Position numbers and translations under genes: made by a program. 29,850 nt of DNA from JBJELF01 sp051879015 (lineage in GTDB: Bacteria; Bacillota; Clostridia; Lachnospirales; Lachnospiraceae), in NCBI GenBank assembly GCA_051879015.1, contig JBJELF010000020.1, forward strand, positions 1 through 29,850. Reading direction: 5' to 3'. Shown here in pieces: positions 6,598 through 14,565 of the stretch; the first letter of the stretch is position 1; each line of letters opens with the position of its first letter. The notes under the pieces were generated by a model. The model was not told where the DNA came from, ran no database searches, and worked only from the letters and a program-made list of their open reading frames with translations.

Positions 6598-7650
6598 TTA
6601 CTCTGCAGTCTCTGCATATTTCTGAATATCATCATACAAAGCCTTGTAGTCATCACCCTTTGCACAGTATGCTTCATGCACTGGCTGAACTGCCTCGATG
6701 AATGCAGTCTTGTCAATATCACGATAAACAGTCACACCGTGAGCCTCTGCCTCCTCGATAGCCTCTGCCATCATGCCATTGTACAAATTCTTAAAATTCT
6801 CATTTGCTTTCTGAATAGAAGAAACGAGCAACTCTTTCTGCTCATCTGTCAGCTTATTCCAAGCTGCGGTGCTGATGATATAAATATCAGGAGAATACTG
6901 ATGCTCTGTATATGTATAGGAAGATACTAAATCCTCATGTCCATCGACAGTCAAAGCCAACTCGGTGTTCTCTGCGCCATCCACGATACCCTGCTGCAGC
7001 GAAGTATAAGTCTCACTAGCAGACATTGGTACTGGTGTACCTCCCATGAGCTCAATCATATCCATAGAAGTAGTACTCTGCATGGAACGAATTTTTAATC
7101 CTTTCAATACAGATGGATTATCGCAGCATACATTATCCTTCAAATAAAAGTTTCTGGAACCATTTGCATAATATCCAATTGCAATCCAACCTTGATCTGC
7201 TGTGGACATAAACAATTCCTGTACTAACTCACTCTGTTCCAAAGCATCATAATAATGCTGCTGACTCTGGAACAAATATGGAACAGCAAATATTGCATAC
7301 TTGTCCTCAAACTGTCCCAGGGTATTGGAGCTTACCTTAGCCATATCCAACACACCAGCTTTTACTAACTCGACTTCCTCCTTCTCAGAACCCAAAACTC
7401 CACTGGCATAAATGTCAACCTCCAGATTTAAACTGGGTTCCTCTGCAACAAACTCAGAAATTTTTGCAATAGAATCTGCAATTTCTGAACCTTTAGACTG
7501 GTTATGCGCCATACGCAAAACCAACGTGTCTGCCGGTGTCTGTGTGGTTACTCGGAAATAAGTGACTGCCACTGCCACAAGACCAACTGCCACCAATACA
7601 ATTCCGAGCGTTTTTTTCCAACTCTTCATGCTTCTTTTCTCCTTTTCCAT
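6598..7650 (-). CDS. dctP: TRAP transporter substrate-binding protein DctP
   Basis: The 350-residue protein has one N-terminal hydrophobic segment (about 13-31) and then a DctP fold: LRMAHNQSKGSEIADSI, the NGSRNFYL segment and GLKIRSMQS with Arg188, the position that in TRAP binding proteins usually forms a salt bridge with the substrate carboxylate. SASETYTSLQQGIVDGAENT is the usual hinge region. This implies a carboxylated ligand. The N-terminus lacks a lipobox Cys, which is unusual for a Gram-positive binding protein; the segment may stay as a membrane anchor. Two starts are possible: 7650 (GAGGGGG upstream) or the Met at 7629 (AAGGAG, 9 bases upstream), the latter giving a conventional MKSWKK signal. 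It is the first gene of the operon, behind an extended -10 promoter. Confidence 0.92.
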   Translation of the reverse strand: MEKEKRSMKSWKKTLGIVLVAVGLVAVAVTYFRVTTQTPADTLVLRMAHNQSKGSEIADSIAKISEFVAEEPSLNLEVDIYASGVLGSEKEEVELVKAGVLDMAKVSSNTLGQFEDKYAIFAVPYLFQSQQHYYDALEQSELVQELFMSTADQGWIAIGYYANGSRNFYLKDNVCCDNPSVLKGLKIRSMQSTTSMDMIELMGGTPVPMSASETYTSLQQGIVDGAENTELALTVDGHEDLVSSYTYTEHQYSPDIYIISTAAWNKLTDEQKELLVSSIQKANENFKNLYNGMMAEAIEEAEAHGVTVYRDIDKTAFIEAVQPVHEAYCAKGDDYKALYDDIQKYAETAE

Positions 7651-7746
7651 TGTGCCCCCTCTATACCCCTATTGCCCTAAAATTTGTACAGATTGCACAA
7701 TTAAATTATTTTTTTGTCTGTTTTTTTATTCATTTCAGACATTTTT

Positions 7747-7755
7747 ATTATAGCA
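7747..7755 (-). promoter_or_regulatory. Extended -10 promoter of the TRAP operon
   Basis: TGCTATAAT on the minus strand is a perfect extended -10 element. No good -35 box is seen, suggesting dependence on an activator, plausibly the nearby AraC protein. The leader to the dctP start is about 90 bases and A/T-rich. The remainder of the gene-free stretch 7651-7967 holds the hairpins listed separately. Confidence 0.55.
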
Positions 7756-7853
7756 CGGAATAAATGGAAAGTGTGATTGTATATTGTCGCATTTGTATTT
7801 TTTTCAAATTATATTGTACTAATTTTCACCATATGAATAATCCTCACAAAAAT

Positions 7854-7904
7854 ATCGTCAATGAAATGGGATGAACGTACTTGCATCCTAATTCCATTGA
7901 CGAT
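7854..7904 (-). terminator. Long hairpin, terminator of the metal exporter gene
   Basis: ATCGTCAATGAAATGGGATG pairs with CATCCTAATTCCATTGACGAT, giving a stem of about 20 bp with two imperfect positions. On the minus strand the stem is followed by ATTTTTG. It lies 64-114 bases past the stop of the cation exporter gene and also shields the divergent region of the TRAP promoter. Confidence 0.6.
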
Positions 7905-7914
7905 CTATATGATA

Positions 7915-7946
7915 TTGGTACTGCCAGCCAATAACGGCGCTACCAA
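7915..7946 (-). repeat. Second hairpin after the metal exporter gene
   Basis: TTGGTA (7915-7920) pairs with TACCAA (7941-7946), and after a 2x2 internal loop GCC pairs with GGC. It sits between the exporter stop and the long hairpin. There is no strong T-run on either side, so it is more likely an mRNA 3'-end structure than a terminator. Confidence 0.4.
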
Positions 7947-7967
7947 AATTAGTATTAAAAATGTGAT

Positions 7968-8903
7968 TCAGCCTTTTATAAAATCTTCTTGAGTTACCTC
8001 CACAGGATTGACATGAACCATGATATGCTTTACTTTAGGAAAATGAGTTTCGATGGAATTGTGGACATGTTCTGCTACTTCATGAGCTTCCTTCAAGCGT
8101 TTCTCGCCATCAGTGCCAATTTCAATATCCACATACATTTTATTTCCAAAGACACGAGTTCGCAGCATATCTACCTGCAGTACTCCCTCCTCGGACAGAG
8201 CACACTCCAACAATTGCTGTTCCGTACCTTCGTCGCAGGAGTGATCGACCATTTTATTGATTGCATCAGAAAAAATATCATAGGCTGCTTTTCCGATGAA
8301 AAAGCAAATAATGAGACTCGCAATAGCATCTAAAACTGGAAAACCCATACGAGCACCAGCGATACCGATAAAAGCACCAATGGAAGACAACGCATCAGAA
8401 CGATGATGCCAAGCATCAGCCATCAGAGCGCTGGAGTCAATGCGCTGAGCATTGATTTTTGTGTACCAAAACATTGCTTCCTTTGTAATAATAGAGAAGA
8501 TGGCTGCCACTAAAGCCAGAGTTCCTGGAACCGTAAGACTGTCGTATTCACCAGAAAAAATAGCCATAATTGCCTGAAATCCAATATATAACCCAGTCAT
8601 CAACAACACAGTAGACAGAATGATAGCGGCCACACATTCCATGCGCTCATGTCCATAGGGATGTTCTTTGTCAGGCTCCTTAGAAGAAATTCGTACTCCA
8701 ATGATAACAATAATGCTGCTGAAAACATCCGATGCGGAATGAATGGCATCACTGATCATAGCGTTGGAGTGAGCAACTAATCCAGCAAAGAGTTTGAAAA
8801 GAGTCAACAGTAAATTTCCAATAATACTAACCATTGAGACTGTTGTAGCAATGTGCTGAAATTCTTCATCACTAACGATCTTGTTTAAATTTTTTGATTC
8901 CAT
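7968..8903 (-). CDS. Cation diffusion facilitator metal exporter under NiCo riboswitch control
   Basis: The 311-residue protein has the CDF plan: six membrane helices (to about residue 215) and a cytosolic ferredoxin-like C-terminal domain (about 225-305, ending with HIMVHVNP). The metal site is visible as HSASD in helix 2 (His55, Asp59) and HHRSD in helix 5 (His166, Asp170). CDF proteins export divalent metals in exchange for protons. The leader holds a NiCo riboswitch, so Ni2+ or Co2+ is the likely cargo; the protein sequence alone would not separate these from Zn, Fe or Mn. AGGAGG lies 8 bases before the ATG. The gene has its own promoter at 9164-9191 and a terminator downstream, so it is a single-gene unit. 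Confidence 0.93.
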   Translation of the reverse strand: MESKNLNKIVSDEEFQHIATTVSMVSIIGNLLLTLFKLFAGLVAHSNAMISDAIHSASDVFSSIIVIIGVRISSKEPDKEHPYGHERMECVAAIILSTVLLMTGLYIGFQAIMAIFSGEYDSLTVPGTLALVAAIFSIITKEAMFWYTKINAQRIDSSALMADAWHHRSDALSSIGAFIGIAGARMGFPVLDAIASLIICFFIGKAAYDIFSDAINKMVDHSCDEGTEQQLLECALSEEGVLQVDMLRTRVFGNKMYVDIEIGTDGEKRLKEAHEVAEHVHNSIETHFPKVKHIMVHVNPVEVTQEDFIKG

Positions 8904-9004
8904 AATAGTTACCTCCTAAAATAAAAAGTCGATAGCTCTATGGCACTTGCTTTTTCGCGAGAAGAGTAAAAAAATTCGTCTGCCTGGCAGAGAGAAACTT
9001 GTGT

Positions 9005-9055
9005 AAAAAAGACACCCGCGAAAACAGTATTAGTAACTACTGTCCCGCGGATGTC
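9005..9055 (-). terminator. Regulated intrinsic terminator of the NiCo riboswitch
   Basis: On the minus strand GACATCCGCGGGACAGTA can pair with TACTGTTTTCGCGGGTGTC, forming a stem over 15 bp followed by TTTTTT (9005-9010). Its 5' arm is the same sequence that forms the 3' part of the metal-binding aptamer. Terminator and folded aptamer therefore exclude each other: metal binding should hold the shared strand and let transcription continue into the exporter gene. Confidence 0.88.
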
Positions 9056-9127
9056 TCATTAAAACCATCCACTGTCACCGAAGTGACCCGGCTCCTTGGT
9101 CTCAAAACCTTGGCCTGCTCAGAATGT
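9038..9127 (-). ncRNA. NiCo (czcD) riboswitch aptamer
   Basis: Read on the minus strand the leader contains, in order, CTGAGCAGGC, a stem, GCCGGG, a TCACTTCGGTGA hairpin, a GATG stem closed by CATCCGCGGGACAG. These are the conserved blocks of the NiCo riboswitch class, with the same order and spacing as the crystallised example that I recall (CUGAGCAGGC, GCCGGG, GGGACAG). It begins about 35-40 bases after a strong promoter, ends inside an intrinsic terminator and precedes a CDF exporter, the usual gene for this class. It should turn the exporter on when Ni2+ or Co2+ is high. The outermost P1 pairing is imperfect here. Confidence 0.9.
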
Positions 9128-9163
9128 ACTGTATTTTCATGCAGTGCAAAGAGTATTGTGGGT

Positions 9164-9191
9164 ATTATATCAAATAATATGCAGTTGTCAA
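9164..9191 (-). promoter_or_regulatory. Promoter of the NiCo riboswitch-exporter transcript
   Basis: On the minus strand TTGACA (9186-9191), a 16-base spacer and TATAAT (9164-9169) are consensus hexamers. Transcription would start near 9157, about 30 bases before the aptamer. A strong constitutive promoter fits control by attenuation downstream. Confidence 0.85.
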
Positions 9192-9217
9192 GAAAAAGTG
9201 AGCAAATATTGCTGTAA

Positions 9218-11029
9218 TTATTCTTTGGTTAATTCCTCCGTCAACCGACAAATTTCATCAATATATCCGCCAATAATTTCAATGGTATTTAACAATGGTT
9301 TATCTGTTGTGATATCAATACCGGCCAAAGCAGCCAACTCGACTGGTGTTAAAGTACTCCCGGCTTTTAGAACTTTTTTCCAGTCTTCAATAGCACTTTC
9401 TCCTTCATTTTCAATGCGCTTGCACATCTGTGTCGCGATCGTTAATCCAGCACTGTAGGAATATGAATATAGACCCATATAATAGTGTGGTTGGCGCATC
9501 CAAGTTAATTCAGCTCCCTCATTGATTTCCACCGCATCTCCCCAAAAGCGTTCCAGAGTCTCACGCATAATCTTGCTAAGCGTGTCTGCCTGCACACTGC
9601 CTCCTGCGTCGACTAGGTTATACACTTCCCGCTGGTAAGCTGCCTCCAGCAAATGAGTAACAAAATTATGGTAGTAGGTGTTTCCCACCATATTTGCCAG
9701 AACCCAACGGCGGAAACGCTTGTCATCACTGGTTTTGAGCATATAATGAGCCATCAAAAGTTCATTCATGGTCGAGGGTGCCTCTACAAAATAACCTGAA
9801 ACCGAGGTGTCAAAAAGAGACTGGGCCTCATTACAAAGTCTAAAATGTCCTGCATGACCCAGCTCATGAGCCAATGTAAATACATCGGACATTTTTTCAT
9901 GCCAGCTCAACAAAATAAAAGAGCCTTTTCCGTAAGGACTGGCACAGAATCCACCAGTCGATTTTCCATGATTTTGAGCAAAATCAATCCATCGCTGGTC
10001 ATAGGCATTCTGAATCATCTTGACATAGTCCTCACCCATGATAGACAAGCCTTTCTCGATATACTCTCTGGATTTTTGAATGGTCACGGAAGGACTGTAA
10101 TCTGCGTCTACAGGCAGCTTCAAATCAGCAAAAGTCATCTTATCCAGATGATGAATTCTTTTCAGCAGACATGCATACTTTCGCATATGAGGTGCCAACT
10201 GATCCATAATCAAATTAATTTGACGATGATACAAATCGAGTGTTACTTTATCCTGAAACAAATCTTTTTCAAAAATATTGTCAAAATTTCTTAAGCGGGC
10301 AATGACTCTTTCATACTGTACCTGTCCATTATAAGCAGCAGCTGTCACATTTTCATACTCCTTGATTTTCTTAGAAAAAGCATCAAAGGCAGCACGTCTG
10401 ATATCGGTGCGAGTATCATACTCGTAGTTATTTTCAAAGAGAGAATATCCCAGAGGAAAGCTCTCTCCATTGACTTCAAAATTGTCAAATTTCATATCAG
10501 CCAACTTAGCTGTATTATAAATTTCATAAGGCAGATTAATGGTGTGAGAAAGGGCAGCCAGCACACGCTCTGTTTCTGGCTGCAGCTGATGCGGCTTCTC
10601 TCTGAGAATATCTCTCAAAAATCTAGCACAGCTTGCTGTCTTTTCAATAGCTGCTTCAATTACTGCATCATCCTGCGCACCGATTTCTGTAGGGATGAAA
10701 CTCAGCTGTGAAAAGACCTCCGTAATCATTTGATTAATTCTATTGTTTCTTTCCTGATTATATCCATCCGTAAAATCAACCGACACCGCTAAATCTGTAT
10801 AATTAGAAGTTAATGTTGCTAAGCGATAAACTTCCTGATACTGCTCAGCACAGGCGGCAATCGCTTCGGGAGAAGTCAGCCTGCCCTTATAATTTTTCTC
10901 AATCTGCTGTGCACACTGCTGCATTTTTCCTGCATCCGCATACATTTCTTCTTCTGTTTCATAGATGAGGGATAAATCCCAGGTCAGTTCCTTTGGTACC
11001 TGACTTCGTGATGCTAGTTCTTTCGCCAT
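9218..11029 (-). CDS. pepF: Oligoendopeptidase F (M3 family zinc peptidase)
   Basis: The 603-residue protein is full length for PepF, a cytosolic zinc metallopeptidase that cuts oligopeptides. The active site HELGH is at residues 388-392 in FTLAHELGHAGHF, and the third zinc ligand lies in FVEAPSTMNE about 24 residues later. The typical N-terminal opening RSQVPKELTWDLSLIY is present. The start is at 11029: AAAGGAG lies 8 bases upstream, whereas the earlier in-frame start at 11077 has none. The gene follows the EamA transporter gene after 71 bases and is probably cotranscribed with it; a copy of the dispersed 30-bp element sits between them. A small AGCAA/TTGCT hairpin with a T-run lies just after the stop (9192-9213) and may be a weak terminator. 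Confidence 0.94.
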   Translation of the reverse strand: MAKELASRSQVPKELTWDLSLIYETEEEMYADAGKMQQCAQQIEKNYKGRLTSPEAIAACAEQYQEVYRLATLTSNYTDLAVSVDFTDGYNQERNNRINQMITEVFSQLSFIPTEIGAQDDAVIEAAIEKTASCARFLRDILREKPHQLQPETERVLAALSHTINLPYEIYNTAKLADMKFDNFEVNGESFPLGYSLFENNYEYDTRTDIRRAAFDAFSKKIKEYENVTAAAYNGQVQYERVIARLRNFDNIFEKDLFQDKVTLDLYHRQINLIMDQLAPHMRKYACLLKRIHHLDKMTFADLKLPVDADYSPSVTIQKSREYIEKGLSIMGEDYVKMIQNAYDQRWIDFAQNHGKSTGGFCASPYGKGSFILLSWHEKMSDVFTLAHELGHAGHFRLCNEAQSLFDTSVSGYFVEAPSTMNELLMAHYMLKTSDDKRFRRWVLANMVGNTYYHNFVTHLLEAAYQREVYNLVDAGGSVQADTLSKIMRETLERFWGDAVEINEGAELTWMRQPHYYMGLYSYSYSAGLTIATQMCKRIENEGESAIEDWKKVLKAGSTLTPVELAALAGIDITTDKPLLNTIEIIGGYIDEICRLTEELTKE

Positions 11030-11061
11030 AATTCGTTCTCCTTTATCCATATTGATTTCAA

Positions 11062-11092
11062 ATGATGTTGGGGTCAAAAGGTATTTTGTCTC
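11062..11092 (+). repeat. Dispersed element, copy B (eamA-pepF gap)
   Basis: On the plus strand this begins ATGATGTTGGGGTCAAAAGG and continues TATTTTGTCTC. It lies between the end of the EamA gene and the start of pepF, in opposite orientation to those genes. It is the clearest match, with copy C, to the element consensus. Confidence 0.65.
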
Positions 11093-11100
11093 AAACTCTT

Positions 11101-12072
11101 TCAGGTCTTATTTTTTACATGGTTAACCAAATAAATACCACAGCAAACCAGAACTAGCGAGAGAATACCCACTACTCCAAAAGCTTGACTGCTTTCTTTT
11201 AAGAGCAGAGCCGATAATAATACACCACAGACAGGATTCATAAAACCATAGACTGCCACTCTTCCTACAGGATTGTATTTGAGCAAAATAGACCACAAAG
11301 AATAAGAAAAAGCTGACACAAAAGCAAGATACAGTAAAATTACCATACCTTTGGTACTGGCCGTCCCAATATTTCCGCCAAGTAGTGTTCCCACAATCAT
11401 TAAAATAATTCCGCCAATGACAAATTGGCAGCCACTGAGCACCACCGGATTTTCATATTTGGAGTAACTTTTTACCATAATAGATGAAATCGTATAAGAT
11501 AGAGAAGACATAAGGATAAATCCTTCTCCATTCCACTTCAAACTCATATCAATTTCACTGCCATTGAGATTAATCAGCACCACACCAGCAAATCCAATCA
11601 AGCAGCCAATCACCTTCTTAAAGGTCAAAGTCTCCTGTTTTAAAATCAACGATGGAATCAAAATAGAGAGAAAGACATTGGAAGAAATTAAGATGGATCC
11701 CTTTACCCCCGTCGTATGAGCCAATCCAATATAAAAGAAAATATACTGAGCTACCGTCTGTACCAGACTCAGCTTGACAATCATGGGGAAAGAGGACTTC
11801 TTTGGAATCAACAGTTTTCTGTTGAGAATACTTCCAAATAGAAGGGCTAACAGACCAGCGATGGTAAATCGGATACCCGCAAAAAGAAGCTGGCTGCTAG
11901 AGGCATCCGAGGGAATATTAAAGGCTGCATAGCCTAATTTAATGGCTGGAAAGGCACTGCCCCACAGAGCGCAGCAGAGCATCGCAAGGATGCAGACAAC
12001 AACACCATTGGTCAGTTTTGTATTTGACCTTGCATTTGCAGTTCCATTTGTATTTACATTTGTTGTATTCAT
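11101..12072 (-). CDS. EamA/DMT-family transporter
   Basis: The 323-residue protein has ten predicted membrane helices arranged as two EamA repeats, with AMLCCALWGSAFPAIKLGY in helix 1 and a matching second half near SLSYTISSIMVKSYSKYENP and VYGFMNPVCGVLLSALLLKE. The family exports or takes up small metabolites; the cargo cannot be told. The N-terminus is odd: about 22 residues rich in Asn and Thr (MNTTNVNTNGTANARSNTK) encoded by near-repeating AAATAC/AAATG units, absent from most relatives. GAGGAG lies about 11-12 bases before the ATG, slightly far. It is upstream of pepF and divergent from nudC. Confidence 0.9.
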   Translation of the reverse strand: MNTTNVNTNGTANARSNTKLTNGVVVCILAMLCCALWGSAFPAIKLGYAAFNIPSDASSSQLLFAGIRFTIAGLLALLFGSILNRKLLIPKKSSFPMIVKLSLVQTVAQYIFFYIGLAHTTGVKGSILISSNVFLSILIPSLILKQETLTFKKVIGCLIGFAGVVLINLNGSEIDMSLKWNGEGFILMSSLSYTISSIMVKSYSKYENPVVLSGCQFVIGGIILMIVGTLLGGNIGTASTKGMVILLYLAFVSAFSYSLWSILLKYNPVGRVAVYGFMNPVCGVLLSALLLKESSQAFGVVGILSLVLVCCGIYLVNHVKNKT

Positions 12073-12212
12073 ATTTTAACACTTCTCCTCATCCTAGTAT
12101 CATTTGAGCAGATGGCAATAATTCTCAACTTATAATCATCTTGATTACGAAAGCATTTCCTCAGCTATTGGAATACATCCACACTATTTCTGTAATCCAA
12201 AAAGTAGATTAA

Positions 12213-12241
12213 TTGACTTTTATCTAATTTATCATTATAAT
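12213..12241 (+). promoter_or_regulatory. nudC promoter
   Basis: TTGACT (12213-12218), a 17-base spacer and TATAAT (12236-12241) form a strong promoter about 80 bases before the nudC start. The -10 lies in the palindrome ATTATAAT, and a TTGACA on the opposite strand lies 13 bases from it, too close for a standard promoter toward eamA. Confidence 0.75.
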
Positions 12242-12321
12242 GGAAGCAATTTTGTCAACTACCTTATTGTAAATCTATTTTATCACAAAACAACAGAAAA
12301 GAAAACAAAAGGAGTATTGAA

Positions 12322-13260
12322 ATGATTCAAGATATTTTTCCGAAAAAGCTGAATAATCAGTATCATGAAGAGCTGCCATCAAGGCAGGACACACTGTTTT
12401 TCTTTGAGGGTTCATCTGTCCTCGCAAGACAGAACGAGGAAGGAGACCAGATTTTTTATCCCTCCTTTGAATTATTTTGTGAGGGAATCAAGCATAATGA
12501 AGGAGAGGATGCTCTTTCTGCCTATCATTTTATTTATCTTTTTTCCATCGATGACAAAAAATATTTTCTTGCTCAGAAGGCAAATGATTTAATCAAGGGA
12601 ACATTTGAAGGCGAAATGGCTGATTCCAAAGTACACAGCGAATTTCACTCGATGCTTCCAGACTATCAATTCATTGGTGTTAATTCCTTCCGAAAGGCCA
12701 AGCCCAAAGAAGAAGCCTTTGCTGCCATCACCGCCTATCATCTTTATACTTGGTATCGTGATAATCAGTTCTGCGGCCGCTGCGGACAACCATTAACTCA
12801 TGACCATAAACAGCGCATGCTTAAATGCAGCTACTGCAACAACATGATTTTTCCAAAAATCTCTCCCGCTGTTATCGTTGGTGTTATCAATCAAGATAAA
12901 ATCTTACTCACTAAGTATGCTGGACGCACATACAAGAATTATGCACTCATAGCAGGGTTTACCGAAATCGGTGAGACGCCAGAAGAAACCGTACAGCGAG
13001 AAGTGATGGAGGAAGTGGGAGTAAAAGTAAAAAATATTATTTATTATAAGAGTCAGCCGTGGGCGCTAAGTGGTTCTCTGCTGCTGGGATATTTCTGTGA
13101 ATTAGATGGTGATGACAATATCCATTTAGACCATGAAGAGCTCTCTCTGGGTACTTGGCTTCACGCAGACGAAATTGATTTTCCTGCTGAGGATATCAGT
13201 CTAACCAATGAGATGATTATGCACTTTAAAAAGCTTCACAGCTCCCAACCAACTAAATAA
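12322..13260 (+). CDS. nudC: NudC-type NADH pyrophosphatase / Nudix hydrolase with zinc ribbon
   Basis: The 312-residue protein has the NudC three-part plan: an N-terminal domain, a four-Cys zinc ribbon (Cys151, Cys154, Cys169, Cys172 in FCGRCGQPL...CSYC) and a Nudix domain. The Nudix box GFTEIGETPEETVQREVMEE (from 212) fits Gx5Ex7REUxEExGU exactly. SQPWALS (244-250) is the NudC-specific motif, changed from the common SQPWPFP. NudC hydrolyses NAD(H) to NMN(H) and AMP and can remove NAD caps from RNA. AAAGGAG lies 7 bases before the ATG, behind a consensus promoter, and a hairpin terminator follows. The motif change could shift substrate preference. Confidence 0.92.
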   Translation: MIQDIFPKKLNNQYHEELPSRQDTLFFFEGSSVLARQNEEGDQIFYPSFELFCEGIKHNEGEDALSAYHFIYLFSIDDKKYFLAQKANDLIKGTFEGEMADSKVHSEFHSMLPDYQFIGVNSFRKAKPKEEAFAAITAYHLYTWYRDNQFCGRCGQPLTHDHKQRMLKCSYCNNMIFPKISPAVIVGVINQDKILLTKYAGRTYKNYALIAGFTEIGETPEETVQREVMEEVGVKVKNIIYYKSQPWALSGSLLLGYFCELDGDDNIHLDHEELSLGTWLHADEIDFPAEDISLTNEMIMHFKKLHSSQPTK

Positions 13261-13331
13261 GTAACATTTTTCTCTTCATGATTTCTATGTTCCGTTGCCC
13301 CTGGCATCATCTTATACAAGCATAGCCACAT

Positions 13332-13369
13332 AAACCCGAACAAGATGACAAAATCTTGCTCGGGTTTTC
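13332..13369 (+). terminator. Terminator of nudC
   Basis: AAACCCGA and TCGGGTTT, then CAAGAT and ATCTTG, pair across one mismatch to give a 14-bp stem with a 6-base loop, followed by TTTCC. It lies between the convergent nudC and ROK kinase genes. Confidence 0.7.
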
Positions 13370-13390
13370 CTTCAGTAAACATCTATTTTA

Positions 13391-13420
13391 TGATGTTGGA
13401 GTCAAAAGATATTTTGCCCC
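13391..13420 (+). repeat. Dispersed element, copy C (after ROK kinase)
   Basis: This begins ATGATGTTGGAGTCAAAAGA on the plus strand and continues TATTTTGCCCC. It differs from copy B at only a few positions. It lies between the nudC terminator and the ROK kinase stop codon. Confidence 0.65.
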
Positions 13421-13485
13421 ATAACTACAGATTACTACGTACACTCTGCTCTGTCTTGATAAAAATCAAGATAAGTCATACTGGC

Positions 13486-14358
13486 TTATTCTTCTGCCAT
13501 CATGGCTAACTTAATAGCACCCATAATACCTTGGTCATCATGCAAAGATGCTGGAACAATGTAATTATCTAAATCTCTAAGCTCTGGCGTGTCCAGATAA
13601 CCATTCAGCTGCTTCTTTACTTCCTCGCGAATCATTGGGAACAGCTGCATCTGATGCATTACGCCGCCACCTAACACAATTTTTTGAGGTGAAATGGTTA
13701 AAATATAGTTCACCAAAGCCTGTCCGATATAATAGCTCTCCAGCTCCCACACTTCCATACAATCCTTCAGCTCAATCGCTTTTCTGCCCCATCTCTTCTC
13801 AATAGCAGGTCCTGCTGCCAAACCTTCCAGACAGTTTTCATGTGCTGGACAATTACACTTAAAATTCAAATCACTTGGATGACGATCGATCAAAATATGA
13901 CCTGCTTCTGGATGCAGCATACCATGCAGAGGCTGTTTGTTGATAATAATTCCAACTCCAACTCCTGTACCAATAGTGATATAAATACTGGTATCCATAT
14001 CTTTGGTGCATCCCCAAGTAGACTCACCTAATGCTGAACCATTGACATCTGTATCAAAACCTACTGGCACGCCCAACGCCTTCTCAAAAGTACCTACTAT
14101 ATCATAATTTCTCCACGCCAGCTTCGGTGTGGTAGTGATATAACCGTAAGTTTTTGATTTCTTATTTAAATCAATAGGACCAAAACAACCAATTCCCAAA
14201 GCCTGTATCTTTTTTCCTTTAAAATACTCAATCAAACGAGGAATTGTCTCCTCTGGTGTTAAAGTAGGGAAAGAAACTTGCTCAAAAATTGTTCCGTTCT
14301 CATCGCCAATGGCACAAACCATTTTGGTGCCGCCAGCTTCCAATGCTCCATACAACAT
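13486..14358 (-). CDS. ROK-family sugar kinase (fructokinase/glucomannan-type)
   Basis: The 290-residue protein has the ROK layout: a phosphate loop LEAGGTKMVCAIGDENG, the catalytic segment DTDVNGSALGE (Asp104), a second phosphate loop TIGTGVGVGII and the ROK zinc site HILIDRH...CNCPAHENCLEG (His154, Cys168, Cys170, Cys176). Its length and the LxGALEAGGTK opening fit ROK fructokinases (ScrK/GmuE type), which phosphorylate fructose or related hexoses with ATP. AGGAGG precedes the ATG. It stands alone behind an extended -10 promoter, with no sugar transporter beside it, so the substrate is uncertain. Confidence 0.87.
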   Translation of the reverse strand: MLYGALEAGGTKMVCAIGDENGTIFEQVSFPTLTPEETIPRLIEYFKGKKIQALGIGCFGPIDLNKKSKTYGYITTTPKLAWRNYDIVGTFEKALGVPVGFDTDVNGSALGESTWGCTKDMDTSIYITIGTGVGVGIIINKQPLHGMLHPEAGHILIDRHPSDLNFKCNCPAHENCLEGLAAGPAIEKRWGRKAIELKDCMEVWELESYYIGQALVNYILTISPQKIVLGGGVMHQMQLFPMIREEVKKQLNGYLDTPELRDLDNYIVPASLHDDQGIMGAIKLAMMAEE

Positions 14359-14389
14359 ATCGCCATCCTCCTAAAAAATAGTGTAATGA

Positions 14390-14457
14390 CTGTTCATCCG
14401 ACCGAACAGCTCTATAAATCGATTGATACCAAACCATACGTTATTTTCAGTATACCA
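14390..14457 (-). promoter_or_regulatory. ROK kinase promoter and leader inverted repeat
   Basis: On the minus strand TGGTATACT (14449-14457) is an extended -10. In the resulting leader CTGTTC (14390-14395) and GAACAG (14404-14409) form a 6-bp inverted repeat with an 8-base centre about 30 bases before the start. This could be an operator; no cognate regulator lies beside it. Confidence 0.45.
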
Positions 14458-14565
14458 TATTTTTCAAAAAAATAAAGTGTTTATTTCAACCAATTAAGAC
14501 ACTACTTAGTCTCTATCTCGCAAATTTTTTTAACTTTTTTCTTCTTATAGCTGCCCCTTCTCTCA

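Noticed and set aside
7854..7946. Paired hairpins considered as a small mobile inverted-repeat element
   Set aside because: No target duplication or second copy is seen in the window; a terminator for the exporter gene explains the larger hairpin.
12234..12258. Minus-strand promoter for eamA (TTGACA and TATAAT)
   Set aside because: The hexamers are only 13 bases apart, too close for SigA; the palindromic -10 belongs to the nudC promoter.
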